NCBI GenBank assembly: GCA_036873755.1
Contig: JAVTVY010020354.1
Span: forward strand, 1 to 64,000
Length of the DNA stretch: 64,000 nucleotides
From: Hanleya hanleyi
Lineage: Eukaryota > Mollusca > Polyplacophora > Lepidopleurida > Hanleyidae
Direction: 5' to 3'
The notes below the pieces were generated by a model, which was given only the letters and a program-made list of their open reading frames with translations, had not been told where the DNA came from and did not search any database. This document shows, piece after piece, positions 10,151 to 22,592 of this stretch. The number at the start of each line of letters is the position of its first letter. The first letter of the stretch is position 1. The translations under genes were made by a program, and so were the position numbers.

Positions 10151-11542
10151 TTTACTGTCACGTGACTGGAAATGATCTTTAACCAGTGACATGATGTAAA
10201 GGCTAAATTGACTCTTTTGACCATTGCCAGGCTAAATTGGTTCTTATTGACCTACTTCCGACAAGGGGCGCCATCTGTCTTGTGACAACTTCCAGTTCCG
10301 GTCACGTGACCGGAAGTGTCCTTTGACCCCTGCGCACCATTGTTAATATCCGGTATCGCAGTTTATGTTGCATATATAATACATCATTTCAATCAATTGG
10401 ACAAGGAATAAAAAAGCTATAACCGTTTAGGTAACTTCGCCCCATACAGAAAACGAACGAACTTTTCAAATAAATAAATCTTGATATTCTACTTGGCATA
10501 TGTATGTTGAATGTTACTTCAGCGCTTGCTAGCAAATATATTTGTACGGTATCCTGCATGTGTTCGGCTAACCAAAAAAGAATCATTTGAACCATTTTAG
10601 GTAACAATTTTGGTAAAAATACGATTTCATTTGAAAATTGTAGATGACCCCTTAGTGACATCACAATAAGTAAATATTAGAAGTTTACTATATTGGCCTG
10701 ATTCTCCGGCTCATGTTGAATAAAAAGATACCTCATTTCAATCAATTGGACAACAAATAATAAAGGTTACATAGATAATGTTGCAGAAATATGACTAGTT
10801 ACCAGTATTGCTTGTAGTTAGTCAATTTTGACATTTTTGTTCGTGAAATTTGGAGATGGCCCCCTACTGACGTCATAATATTGAAATATTAGAACGTTTG
10901 CTGTTTTGGACTAATTCCTCTGTTTATGCTGAATAAAAAGATACCTCATTGCAATCAATTGGACAACAACAAAAAAAGTTAAGAACATTTTAGCAACCTC
11001 ACCCCTACTATTCATTGCATAAGTAACATAGTGCTAAGTTATTTATACATGTTAGTGCTAGTTTACAACATTGAAAATATTTCAATGTATTGAAGCACAA
11101 AATACAAATCGAAACAACATATTAAACCAGGTTACATAGATAATGTTGCAGAAATAGGACTAGTTATCAGTATTGCTTGTAGTTAGTCAATTTTGACATT
11201 TTTTTCGTGAAATTTGGAGATGGCCCCCTACTGACGTCATAAAGTTGAAATATTAGAATGTTTGCTGTTTTGGGCTGATTCCTCCATTTATGCTAAACAA
11301 AAAGATACCTCATTTCAATCAATTGGACAACAAATAAAAAAGTTAGGAACATTTTAGCAACCCCATCCCCTTACCGTAAACGCAAAATAAAGGCGTTAGC
11401 TGCAATTTTTAACTTCTCTGATCTGCCAGTTCATCCCAATATCTCGCGTGTTAACATATATTTTTTTCTTCGGCACATTCCAAAGTATTAAAAATCATAG
11501 TTTCGGAGAGTGGGGGTGGTGGGCCTACTCAGCCCACGGACT

Positions 11543-11787
11543 ATAATAATATTCATGAAGGACCTGCATATGGAGTACACATATCTCGCCTTGTAGTATA
11601 TGCTGGGGCTTGTCAACACCTGGTGATTTCAATCGTTGTCACAAGGCATTGCTACAAGAACTTGTAAAGCAAGGTTATAAAATTAGACGCCTGCATTCCA
11701 AGTTTATTAAATTCGATGATAAATATCATCTGTTGATTGCAAACTATAATCACAGTGTTGAATATATTTGGCACTATATATTGTAAT
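11543..11787 (+). pseudogene. Penelope-like reverse transcriptase, C-terminal fragment
   Basis: Plus-strand translation gives GPAYGVHISRLVVYAGAC, then after a frameshift DFNRCHKALLQELVKQGYK, FIKFDDKYHLLIANYNHSVE and a stop near 11787. The same motif order (GPAYGV, R-L, D-F-x2-R, LLQKLIKQGYK, LIAKYERSV) is in the minus-strand protein at 37533-38141. I recognise it as a reverse transcriptase of the MGTN-APLLADL type, probably Penelope-like. Foldback element 2 interrupts the fragment at its left edge. Confidence 0.65.
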
Positions 11788-12405
11788 TTGCACCTAATTC
11801 CCCTTAACCAGGGGGTGTATATTACGTTTCTTACAACAACGTGAACTGTAGACTTTAGCATGTCACTTTTAGAATGACAAAGAATTCCTAGTCTTCATTC
11901 CATCGCGATACAGAACTTGCTCGACAGTATTTGCCCATTACTACGACTCTTAATCGAACGTGGTCTTTCTTTTGATTGTCGAATTTTTATTCTCAGTCAA
12001 GTCATTTTCATTTCCACTGCAGTCGTCCGCGGAGTTTGCCAGACAACGAAACACTTAAATCAGCCAGAACGGCAGACCAGAGCATGAATAGAGAAGTAAA
12101 ATTTATCACAGTTATCTTCTCGAAGACTATTACGAGCCGCAATCAAATGACAAAAGCAACATTATTCGATGCTTAGTGCTCTTAATTGTTGGTTTTATAC
12201 GTTTCTTTTGTTTATAGAAATACTATGCAGTGTGGAACGGAAACGAAACAAACGCTTTGCTTTCTTGAAATGGACAATCGAATAACTGTCGAAATCCACT
12301 CTCAACTAAGAACCGCAATATTGCGAATGTTTTGTGGTACCGGGTCCATTGTAGTCCAATAAATGAGTTGATAACCTTTTTACACCAAACCCACCAATCA
12401 CATAA
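11788..12405. other. No recognisable gene
   Basis: AT-rich spacer between the Penelope-like fragment and the 3' end of the next LINE; only short ORFs without recognisable motifs. Confidence 0.5.
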
Positions 12406-14660
12406 TCATTCAGATTCAGATTTATTTATTGACGTAGACATACAATGCCTCTTGTCACACACACAATATTGCATAGCATATGTCAGTGACTCGGTACAAC
12501 CTTTACATTTGACAAAGCTAAGCATATACTATTAGATGAATTCCAATGTCAGAGACTACAGCCATATAATTACTGTAATTTACATATAGCTATTACATAC
12601 AGGTGAGGACAAACTAAAAGTCGAAATCATGCCTCAAACCATCCCTTATTTGGAACGCTTCATAAGTAAATTTTGCAATATTTTTTAAAATGCTCGACTG
12701 TTTGCAACAAAGTACATGTGTAGCTGAACTGCTTTATAAACACAAGGTCTTTTCCAGTAATATGATTTGATATACCTAATCCTGAGTTGTTGATATAGCG
12801 AACATACTAATAAAAAGTGATATTCATTCTCAACGTCATTAACACAGTGGAAACAAAGTCGCTTGCTCTGTTCTATACGACTGCTTCCTTGTCGCCCCGT
12901 TTCAACATGAAGTTTATGGGCAGATGTGCGTAAACGCGCAAGCGCGGATCGATGGTTTGGATTTAATACCTTTCTTAAATATATTTCGAATGAGAAATCC
13001 TCTTTTAAATACTTATACAAATTCAACTTACTCGATTGTAAATCAATATACCATTGCGAAATATACGCGTCATTGACTCTTATCCTAAATATTTTAACAC
13101 AATTTAAGTTAACAGGATCTCTATACTGCCACACATCAGCAAACCCGTGAATGGAAAGCAAACGTTGCACCGATGAAGCCCAATTCAACACTCCTCCTTC
13201 CGTTTACAAAATTTTCTATGCACTCTTTCAACTGCCGCTCCCGTGTGGAACCCCTAAATTTCACACCCGTAATTTAAAATTGGACCCACACATGCATCGA
13301 AAATCGCACACACAGTATCTGGCAATAATAGACAAACACTTATGTTTTTCAACAACAAATTTAATGATTTCGTAGCCTTATCTGCCAATGACTTTTGCGT
13401 TATCATAAATTTACAACTACTAGACAAGACCAGACCTAAATAACAAAAACTGTCTACCACTTCTAATTTAACCCATTACAAAACCACCCATCTGATGACT
13501 TCAATTTACATCCTTTCCTAAAAACCATAGCTTTTGTTTTTCGGTGTTCACAAGCAGACCCCATTTTGTACAATACATGCCCAATACATTGAGACTTGCC
13601 AGTAAACCATCCACTGTCTCTGAAAACAATACTATATCATCAGCATACAGTAATAAGTTCAGTGTTAAATCATTTAACTCCATGGAGTCTTTACCTTCGT
13701 TGAGGAGATACGCTTCGAAATCATCAATAAACAGACAAAAAAGAAACGGTGATAATACTTCACCTTGTCTCAAACCTTGCTTAATTTCAAAATATGGGCT
13801 TTTTGCACCGTGATGCATAACACAAGACTTAACAGATTGATACATTGATTGCAAAACACAAAGGACTTTCCCCCTCACCGCACGTTTATACAGTTTATAC
13901 CACAGTGCATCTCTGTTCACACTATCAAAAGCGCCTTTGAAGTCTACAAACGCCGAAAACACTTTACCCCCCTTATCAACATACGTAGAGACAAGTCCAT
14001 GTAAAGAAGATATTGCATCACAGTTCCCAAACCCTGTTTGTAGCCAAACTGAGCATCAGAGATCACTGAATTGTCAGCTGCCCATTTACCAATCCTAAAA
14101 TTTAAAATATCCCTGAATAACTTTGACAAACAACTAGTCAAAGTAATTGCTCTGTAGTTGGCAACCTTATTTTGATCACCCTTTTTAAATATAGGCGATA
14201 TAATACCTTCCGTCCACAGAGAAGAAAATTGGCCAGATATAAGTATCATGTTGAATAACTTCAATAGTACAGGACATAAAACCTCTTTTCCCACCTTGAA
14301 ATATTCATTTAACATGTTATCACTTCCAGGAGATTTATTTTTCTTTGATCTCCATATGGCGTCTGTGGCCTCCTCTTCAGTAATGGGTGAATCTAGTTCT
14401 TCGAATATGCACTCATATTCTTCACCAATTTCATTACTAAGCTTATCACGATTCAGTCCTGACTGAGCATTTTTAAAATGATTGAAAAATTCTTCTGTTT
14501 TAATATCAATTCCACCACCCACATTCTTACCTCTATTTATATACTTCCAAAAATCTGTTGGGCTCTTATGCCTCAAACTCGCAAGATCCTTTGATTTTCT
14601 AATACGAAATTTACGTTTAGTTTTCTTGCATATCTCTTTATAAATTCGTTTACTCTCGTA
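12406..14660 (-). pseudogene. LINE ORF2 (reverse transcriptase), 3' part of interrupted copy
   Basis: Minus strand, from the CACTA insertion at 14660 down to a TCTGAATCTGAAT tail near 12406. Frame 14576-13944 carries the RT N-terminal half: WTEGIISPIFKKGDQNKVAN, YRAITLTSCLSKLF and DAQFGYKQGLGT. After a frameshift, 13962-13501 has FSAFVDFKGAFDSVNRDALW, GLRQGEVLSPFLFCLFIDDF and the catalytic LLYADDIVLFSET, so the YADD box is intact. Then come DSFCYLGLVLS (13460-13254) and a C-terminal region (13191-12685) with a C-x2-C...H...C knuckle near CFHCVNDVENEYHFLLVC. At least three frameshifts make it dead. The 5' part continues at 24602-25015. It looks like a CR1/L2/Jockey-type LINE; clade not resolved. 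Confidence 0.85.
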
Positions 14661-14685
14661 TCACTCTCAGCTAAAGGGGTGTAAA
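14661..14685 (+). repeat. CACTA-like left terminal inverted repeat
   Basis: 25 bp starting TCACTCTCAGCTAAAG, with one mismatch to the inverted copy at 24577-24601. Flanked by TA at 14659-14660. Confidence 0.9.
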
Positions 14686-14689
14686 TTTA

Positions 14690-15790
14690 CACCTCATAGG
14701 GGTGTAAATGGCTTGTCCCAGGGCGAACACCCTTTTTGGTGTTAATTAACACCTCTCGGTCGGGGTGTTAATTAACACCTCCTATGTGAGGTGTTCAATA
14801 ACACCCCCTAGGAGTTTATTAACTCCTCCAAATTTTGATAGGGTGCTCATTAACACCTTCTATGGAGGTGTTAAATAACACCCTAGAGTGCTGATCGACA
14901 CCTCATCCATTGAATTGGGGTGTTCTTCAACACCTACCATCGATGGTGTTAAATAACACCCTAGAGTGTTATTCGACACCTTATCCATTGAATTTGGGGT
15001 GTTCTTCAACACCTACCATCGATGGTGTTAAATAACACCCTAGAGTGTTATTCGACACCTCATCCATTGAATGTGGGTGTTCTTCAACACCTACCATCGC
15101 CGGTGTTGAATAACACCCTGGAGTGTTGATCGACACCTCATCCATTGAATTGGGCTGTTCTTCAACACCTACCATCGACGGTGTTAAATAGCATCCTAGA
15201 GTGTTGGCCGACACCCCATCTATTGAATTGAGGTGTTCTTTAGCACCTCCCATCGAAGGTGTTAAATAACACCTTAAAGGGTTGATCGACACCCCATTTG
15301 CTAATCTGGGGTGTTCTTCAACACCTTCCGTCCAAGGTGTTAAATAACGCCCATGGGTGTTCATCGACACCTATATCGTTTGATTGGGGTGTTCATTAGC
15401 ACCTTCCCTTGATGGTGTTAAATGACACTTTAGGGTGTTCAATGACACACCTATCGTTGATTTGGGGAGTTGATTAACACCTGTTCCCTATGTTGTTGAA
15501 GGCCATCCCTGGGTGTTCACTGACACCTCTCGCCATGAATTTGGGTGTTCATTAACACCTTTCCTTGAGGGTGTTAAATGACACCCCTGGGTGTTCATTG
15601 GGGTGTTCTTCAACATCCTCAGTAGAAGTATTTAAAAACACCCTTGTGTGTTCTTTGATGCCCCAATCGTTCGATTTGGGGTGTTCATAAACACCTTCCA
15701 CCAAAGGTGTTGAATAGTTCCCCTTGGTGTCCATTGACACCTCTATCGTTAAACTGGGTGTGTTCATTAATGTTTCTTCTCTCATCGTCG
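14690..15790. repeat. Left subterminal repeat array of the CACTA-like element
   Basis: Units of about 78 bp, each with two or three short palindromes of the form GGTGTTAAATAACACC or GTGTTCTTCAACACC. In the best-preserved part (14930-15300) the minus-strand translation repeats every 26 residues, an artefact. By analogy to plant CACTA elements these would be binding sites for an element-encoded protein; this is inferred. Confidence 0.85.
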
Positions 15791-16726
15791 TCCATGATGT
15801 CTATAGAAGTCGTCGACCAAAATACTAAACACTAAAAATATAACTTCAAGACATTCAAGACACTCTTTATTAACCACAAAGCCACCTTGCTGCTCTGAAT
15901 TTTTCTCTGCAAATTCATATCATGTACATGTATATGCTACAGGTAATGTTCGTGCTTCAGAAGAGGGCTTCACATTGATTACTCTATCGAAAAATTGAAC
16001 GCACAGAACCTTTATTAAGAAAAGTTGAATATTTACTCCAGCTTCTCTTAGTACTCCAAGTTTTCCAAAAGGCAAATCAACTGCAAATAATTACCAAATA
16101 CATACACGTACTTCACAAACAATCATCAATACGTCGCTATAATACCCGTAGTTGTCCTCATGGTACTCATATGACCAGTCACAATCAAAGCGTGACTGAG
16201 ATACATCTTTTTTTTAGATGACGACTCTATAACGAATATTATGGATTAAGAATACTGATCAGCGATACGGATTTGATATTTTTGGAACATCATGATGTCT
16301 TGCCGGCATCATTGAAAACTGTTGACCGCTTCTCTCTTGCAGGAAACAAGCCTATGTTTATGTATACTATGATTGTCTTTTTGAATTTGGTGCTAATACT
16401 GTTATATGGAAAATGGAATAGGTCTTTGGATTATGGACGCGGATATTCTCTAATGGACGACGGCTGGATTATGAATGACGGACTAGACGCTTGTAATTTC
16501 AACCTTTGCGCGCGCCATCTTACTTATCCCATGTATCATACCACACAGTCAAAATAGCTGAACGATGTGAATGGAACAAAATGCCCTCCTCGTTCTATAT
16601 AGAGATTTTTGCTATTGGTGAATAACAAAGCAATCATCCAATCAATCAGTCAAATAAACGAATTATCATTATAATGTCTGTATGAGAAAATGTCCATTCT
16701 CTTCGATTTCACTGCTCAAGACATAT
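15791..16726. other. Non-coding part of CACTA-like element with an interspersed repeat
   Basis: No gene. Bases 16243-16505 are about 85% identical by eye to 32135-32400, so a dispersed repeat lies here; a piece of its end (GGTCTTTGGATTATGGAC) also occurs near 27192. Confidence 0.6.
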
Positions 16727-18542
16727 TTAGGACAGAGCGAGCCTTTTCTCCAACCGGCTTATGGCGCGGATTACACATGCCCTGGGCTTTGTATAGGAGA
16801 GTTTCAAGAAAAGTAGTTCAATGAATGTTAGGGAGTTCATTGGTTTGGGGTGGTACTGTAGATTGAAAACCCAGTATGCTCCAAGCACACTCTCCAGTCC
16901 AAGGAGAAAGTCTGTACATGCAAACAAACGCTGTTTTCCCACATGAATCTGAATGTTGGTGGACTCTGCGATGCTTGATGCGGAATAGGTTAACACTGGG
17001 GTGAGGGCCTCTGGGACGTTCTGAAATATATATTTATATATATAAATATATATGAGTGTTTGTATTGACTTATTCGGAAAATTGCATTAAATATATTGCG
17101 AGTCAAATTACTGAATACACAACTAAGACCCAGACAGATAATCTACATCTAAAAAGCAAAGTGCACTACTGATTCAACGTGGCCTGAAAATATACAGATC
17201 TATATAGTAGTATGTACTATGACTGAAATCCTCACACAGATAGACTATTGAGAAAATGGTGTTTTCTCGAATGAAGACTGAGCTGATCAGAAATAGATGA
17301 CAGGATATATCGAAGTTGATATAAAGAATGGACCAGAAGTGAATATCCACTAAATATTTTTATTATATACTTACGTCATTCTTCTGTATCAACACGGAGA
17401 GGTCCTCCCTGAAATGTGACGAGATAGCTTCTATGGTTGCTATTGCCATCCGATCTAGTAAATGGAAAAACACCTTGAGGTATTATGTAAAGGACAATTA
17501 CTAATTTGGTGAAATCCCACGATTTGTGGTTGATAATTCTTCCATAAACCTTCACTGAATAAACATATCAATCTGTTTAATATTAAAATACAAAGTACAC
17601 TACTGAGGACAAAACGAAATGATGCCTGCTGTTCTCTGTTACCACGCTATTTCCTGACTGTGTAATTTACACAACTCTTCAAAAGTCACTTTCCCAGATA
17701 CAGGATTGGAACAGCGACGATTTTCAGGCTTTATATTGACTATGTCAGCTATATTATTGGACACTGGATCAAGTGGAATCAGTCTATTAACAAGGCTCGT
17801 CCTACACAAATCAGTATTATTGTTCCATATCCTCTCAATCAGAATTTGGTGCAATAATCTAGTATACCGTATAACCAATCATAACGAAGTGCTTTGAGGG
17901 AACTTCTTACATTTTTTAGCATCAGCTGGCAACCCTTCGTCTGCGTTAATGCTGGCCAGTATATCTTTTGAGGCGAACAGTTCAGCTATGGCAGCAGAAT
18001 ACTTGTTCATTGATGACAGAAGCTCTCTGTCTGCATCCTTTCCGGTCAGTACTGTAAAGTCCCGTAAAAACTAAAAGAGAAATATTCGTTGGAATGAGTA
18101 TATGGAAACAAAACCAATTCATTGATGGACCAAGAAAAAGTAAGTATTGGATCGAAGTGGGCGATGTTTTATCGATTGTAAGTGTCCATCGTGAAATGCA
18201 CGTTCTTTCTTTCTTTCAGTGCATCTTAGTTGAAGTGATTGTCATTGTGTTTTAAGATTACTTCTATACAATATGCTTCACCTCTCGCGTCAAATATAAT
18301 ACACTGCTGATATTTTATTGTTTTATTACCTGCTCTTCGTCCTTCAGAAATGGATAGGCCTCCAGTGTCTCGGCGATGGTTTTATCCTGTAGAGTTTGCT
18401 GTCTGTTTGCAAATGTAACTTTCATTCTCTCAGTAACTTGAGCTTCATCTGGTTTCCTCTTTTGGAATTCCTTTTGTAACCATTTTCTGTGCTGATCAAT
18501 ACTCTTCTCGTCTTCTCCACAAACAACTTGTTCATTCTGTGC
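16727..18542 (-). CDS. Spliced companion gene of the CACTA-like element, four exons (5' end missing)
   Basis: Four minus-strand exons join in phase with canonical sites: 18542-18330 (HRKWLQKEFQKRKPDEAQV, RMKVTFANRQQTL, ETLEAYPFLKDEEQ), 18070-17911 (FLRDFTVLTGKDADRELLSS), 17454-17375 (YRMAIATIEAISSHFREDL, split codon at its start) and 17020-16727 (NVPEALTP... LGAYWVFNLQYHPK... then stop). Acceptors are CAG, TAG, TAG and CAG; donors are GTAATA, GTAAGA and GTAAGT. The open part is about 250 residues without internal stops. From memory it resembles the C-terminal half of unnamed animal proteins often labelled SAM-domain-containing 3-like; function unknown. The upstream exon(s) would lie between 18543 and 18789, next to the divergent transposase, and I cannot define them. 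It appears better preserved than the transposase. Confidence 0.7.
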
Positions 18543-18788
18543 CTGTCAGGGAATAGAAGGTGTATAGTTTTACTCCGATTCTTTATTAGATCTGGGAAAC
18601 CATTTAAACTGCCAAAAGTATTGGAAATTATTAGCAGCAAAATTAATATCACGGATTCACAGAGAATCACATGTCAGTGATTTTTAATTATGGAAGTTTT
18701 CAACATATATATATATAAAAACATTTTCCTAGTCAATACCTAACGGCGTTATCTGGCATATGGTGTCATAACACAAATACATTCAACT

Positions 18789-21237
18789 TTGGTAACGCTT
18801 GTCCAGGTCAAGGGAAATATATCTGTTGATTATCGCGCGCATGGTTTTGAACGACGCGCGTGCGCCCTGACCATAGACAGATTTTTTATCGTACATAGTC
18901 AGCAGAATGACTGGAACATCACGTGTGGAGTAGATGGGTGTCAGAGAACCTACAGACTGTTTTCATCCTTTAAAAAACACCTGTATCGAGAACACAGACA
19001 TCTTATCCAAGGGGCTGGGGCCCCTCGAGTTCATGATCTCCATCCTCCAATTGTTAGTCCCGAGCCATCGGATTCAGTGTATGATCTTCACCCAACAGCT
19101 GCTCAAAGGTCTGTTCATTTCAACGACACAGACACCGGCTCACACGAAATAGTGACTTGCCAGGAGGCGTCGATAAAATACATTTCTTTGCTTTTGCTCA
19201 AAATGAAGGAAAAGAGGGGTCTTCCGGAAACTACAATAAATGAACTTGCGCAAGATATGTACAGTTTAATGGAGGTATATCACGAAAACTATTCTGCAGC
19301 AATCGGTGAGCAACTGCAAAAAACTGGATTCGACGTCCGTTCAAATGGCAAGCTGATAGAACTGCTGTCAGACAATCACTTTCGTGATAGTTTCAGGCTC
19401 CTACATAGTTCAGCAGAGAGACAGAATTATTGGAAGACATGCCTACCCCATGTTGCACCAGTGACAGTGAGGCTCGGAAACCGACAGTCATACCAGTATA
19501 TCCCTATAGCGAAGGTCATCGGAATCCTTCTGGGAGATGAAAGTGTCTGGGAGAATGTAAACAGACCAACCGGAGAAGAGAATGCAGAGATTTTGACAGA
19601 TTTCGTGGATGGTCAATTTTCTAAAGCCCAAAATCTACACATTGATGAGAATGGAAAGCGCAAATTGATGATTCACCTTTACATGGATGAATTTGAAGTA
19701 TGTAATCCCCTCGGAGCCCAGAGGGAGAAACACAAGATTCTTGGCGTCTACTTTTCTCTGCTAAACTTGTCACCACAGTATCGATCGCAAACATAGAATA
19801 TTCACCCGACAATATTGGTGAAAAATACGTTCGTCGACAAATTTGGACTAGACAAAATCCTGCAGCCACTTATCTCGGATATAAATCAGCTTAGTCGCGA
19901 TGGTATAGTCAGTCATGGCCGGAATATGAAAGACACTATTGCCATTGTCAGTGCTGATAACCTGGCGAGTCACAAGCTTGGAGGATTCCGACAGTCATTT
20001 GCCAAAAAATAGGATCTGTCGGTTTTGTATGGCGTCCAGAGAACAAATTAACGACAAGGTTGACGAGGCGAACTTTGTTATCAGGAGCACGGCTGTCCAC
20101 ATATACCATGTTACAGCCGTGCAAAACCATCCGGATCTAGAAGGTGCTTACGGAGTCAAAGGCTCAAGTGCATTATCAGCAGTGGAAGGGTTTGATGCTA
20201 CAACATGCCTCCCACCGGATGTCATGCATGATATGCTGGAGGGAGTTGTCACAGTGACTCTGAAGTGTATACTCAAACACTTCGTAACGTCTAGATATTT
20301 TACATTGGAAGAGCTGAATGAATCCATAGATCAATTCGAGTATGGGCCGGCTGATGCAACGTCCAAGCCTTCCCCGGTTAGTCGACAGTCTGTTTTTGGA
20401 GAAAGTGGACTGAAAGGGAGTGCCTCACAAAACTGGTGCTTTTGTAGGCTTTTACCAATGTGCGCAGGCAGCGCAATACCGGAAAATGATGAGGCATGTC
20501 AACTTTACCTCTTACTTCGACAAATGTTAGATGTAATCATGGCTCCCATAGTTCCAAAAGATCAAATAGCCCCACTGGCCACTACAATCCATGATTACCA
20601 TATCACATTCAGAGAACTATTTCCAGAAAAGATGTTCACCCCGAAAATGCACTACATCATCCACTACCCAAGACTAATGCTGTTCTATGGACCGCTGGTG
20701 AAGTTGTGGACTATGAGATATGAGGGAAAACACCAATATTTAAAGCAGCTTGCGCGCAAGCTGCACAACTTCATTAACATCTGTAAAACCCTGGCAACAC
20801 GACACCAGTATCTCCAGAGCTATACCTTGTCAAATCGACTACTAGATCAGCCCATCGAAACTACTGGAGGTGCGTTTGTTCTTCGTAAAAGTCTACCGGG
20901 CTCTCTGCTCAATGCGCTAGATGACCTTGGGTTCGGGAATTAAGACGAACGAATATACCAACTCAAAGGGGTATCTGTCTACAACATAAAGTATCAGGTG
21001 GCATGTTTACTGATCACCTCATTCTCTGATGATGAAATTCCTAGATTCACGCAGGTAAAGCGGATCCTGAAAGCTGATGGTAAACTGTTACTCTGCTGCA
21101 AAACATTCAACACATTGTATTTTGACGAACATTTCCACTCTTACGCTGTGGAATTAACAGCAAACTGGGCTGTTTTGGAACCGGGCCATGAGAAAAGTCA
21201 CCATTGTGTCTTTATGAAAAAGATGAGAGAAACTTGA
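18789..21237 (+). pseudogene. CACTA-like transposase gene with C2H2 finger, three lesions
   Basis: A plus-strand ORF of about 800 codons broken three times. Frame 18789-19793 starts with a C2H2 finger (CGVDGCQRTYRLFSSFKKHL, then YREH) and includes IHLYMDEFEVCNPLGAQREK and KILGVYFSLLNLSPQYRS. That acidic D-E-F-x-x-x-N-P-L-G stretch probably belongs to the catalytic core. TAG at 19794-19796 is an in-frame stop. Around 19998-20012 a six-A run shifts the frame by one base. The protein resumes with RICRFCMASREQINDK and FDATTCLPPDVMHDMLEGVV, a motif of Tnp2-like transposases. TAA at 20941-20943 is the third lesion, and similarity continues to 21237. It probably cannot make active transposase. The true start may lie in an upstream exon. 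Confidence 0.75.
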
Positions 21238-21779
21238 TTCCCCTGAAGTATGGTGTTTGGAAAAATTGATTTAGAGCTATATTAATTGGAACGCAAAAGT
21301 TACGAATAATACCATTCAGTGTCCGGTGATGTAATTATAACATTCGACACTTACTATTGGACATAACTCGGTCCGATCGGCTATGAAATGAGAGCTACAT
21401 TAGGCAGATATATTGCACGCTAATTTTGACCTTATCACGCAACCAGTGACATAATGCTGTCCAAGATGATACATTTTTCGACAGAGCATCATTGACTGAT
21501 TGATCCCGTTCACAGTTATCTCCCATCTGTCTGATACAAGCGATGGATGTACAGTGAAATTGGAGCCTTCATCCCTTCCGAATGTGCCGTGTAAATTCTC
21601 GCTACTTTGTACATAAAGGATCACAAACCGATAAAAACTAAATGAGAGCATTGTATTTAAATTTTGTATCCGTTTTCTAAAAGATATCATCGGGGTTGTA
21701 TTGAATAAAATAGCTTGCAAATTCAGACCCTTATCTATTATTTCTTGGGATAACAAATTTATTCTCCTTTATTATGACT
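21238..21779. other. 3' flank of transposase, no supported gene
   Basis: Contains a 118-codon minus-strand ORF (21756-21400) without recognisable motifs or promoter. I do not call it a gene. Confidence 0.4.
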
Positions 21780-22460
21780 CACACAAAGGGTGTTCAGCTA
21801 CACCCGTCAAATGTCAACCAGGGTCATTGTATACCCAGTTATTAATTTCCAGTGCAGTACAGTAGAGTTCATTTACACCGTGGGTTGTTCATCGATTCCA
21901 CCCAGTAATCTGTTGGGTTGTTCACCAAACTGTTCACCAAACCAATAACTGAAAAAAAGTTCAATAACACCTTCCTTGAAAAGTGTCGAATAACACCTCG
22001 CTGTGTTCGCATGAGTGTTCATCAACACCTCCTCAAGAGGATGTTGAATAACACCCATGCAAACTCCCAGTGTAGTGTTGGGGTACTTCAAAACACCCTC
22101 CCCCGAACGTGTGGATTAACACCTCAGGGTGTCTAGTGACACCCCCAATGTAATATTTGGGTGTTCAGTGACACCTTACGTGAAGGGTGTTGAATAACAC
22201 CCAATGTGGTCAATAACATTTTCTTATCTGACGATGTGGGTGTTCATCCACAACTCAGATGAAAGGTGTCGAATATCACCCATGCAAATTCCCATTGTTG
22301 TGGCGGGGTGTACATTGGCACCCATAGGTGTCAAGTGACACCAGCTAATGTCGTACTTAGGGTGTTTATTAACACCTATCTTTCAGGGTGTTCAATAACA
22401 CCGCTGAACTTCATATTAGTTTGGGGTTGTGCATTTATACTGACCCGAGCTGATTTCAAA
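21780..22460. repeat. Right subterminal repeat array, inner part
   Basis: Same GGTGTT...AACACC palindromic repeats as at the left end, in degenerate units. The array is separated from its outer part (24408-24590) by the insertion at 22593-24338. Confidence 0.8.
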
Positions 22461-22592
22461 TCTTTCATTACTCACACATCCCAATGACATTTGGATGTGT
22501 GAACATTTTTGTTGTGTTCATTAGTTAGATCGAAGATTCATCGACAGCCGTTCTCACTACCGACATGTTGCATCCACGATGCAAATATAAAA

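Larger units (their letters stand above)
7417..11542. mobile_element. Foldback element 2 (4126 bp) with zinc-finger-gene remnants
   Basis: Starts AGTCCGTGGGCTGAGTAGGC and ends GCCTACTCAGCCCACGGACT, with ATAAT directly repeated at both edges (7412-7416 and 11543-11547). The left arm (7417-8757) mirrors the right arm (9843-11542). The right arm is longer because a segment of about 365 bp is duplicated (10766-11000 and 11131-11360). The arms carry CCCGGATG clusters and a TATAAAAGGG promoter in each orientation. The centre holds a minus-strand remnant of the unknown-domain gene (9268-9840). Oddly, the 3'-terminal sequence also occurs inside, at 8755-8778. Its ends differ from elements 1 and 3, but its inner modules match element 3. 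Confidence 0.8.

Noticed and set aside
14690..15790. Possible CRISPR array (regular repeats with palindromes)
   Set aside because: Units are contiguous and diverged with no unique spacers, lie inside a transposon terminus, and the genome is animal.
17639..17878. 79-codon minus-strand ORF between exons of the companion gene
   Set aside because: It lies wholly in the intron between 17911 and 17454, and the flanking exons join in phase without it.
21400..21756. 118-codon minus-strand ORF in the CACTA-like element
   Set aside because: No motif, no splice support, AT-rich; not distinguishable from chance.
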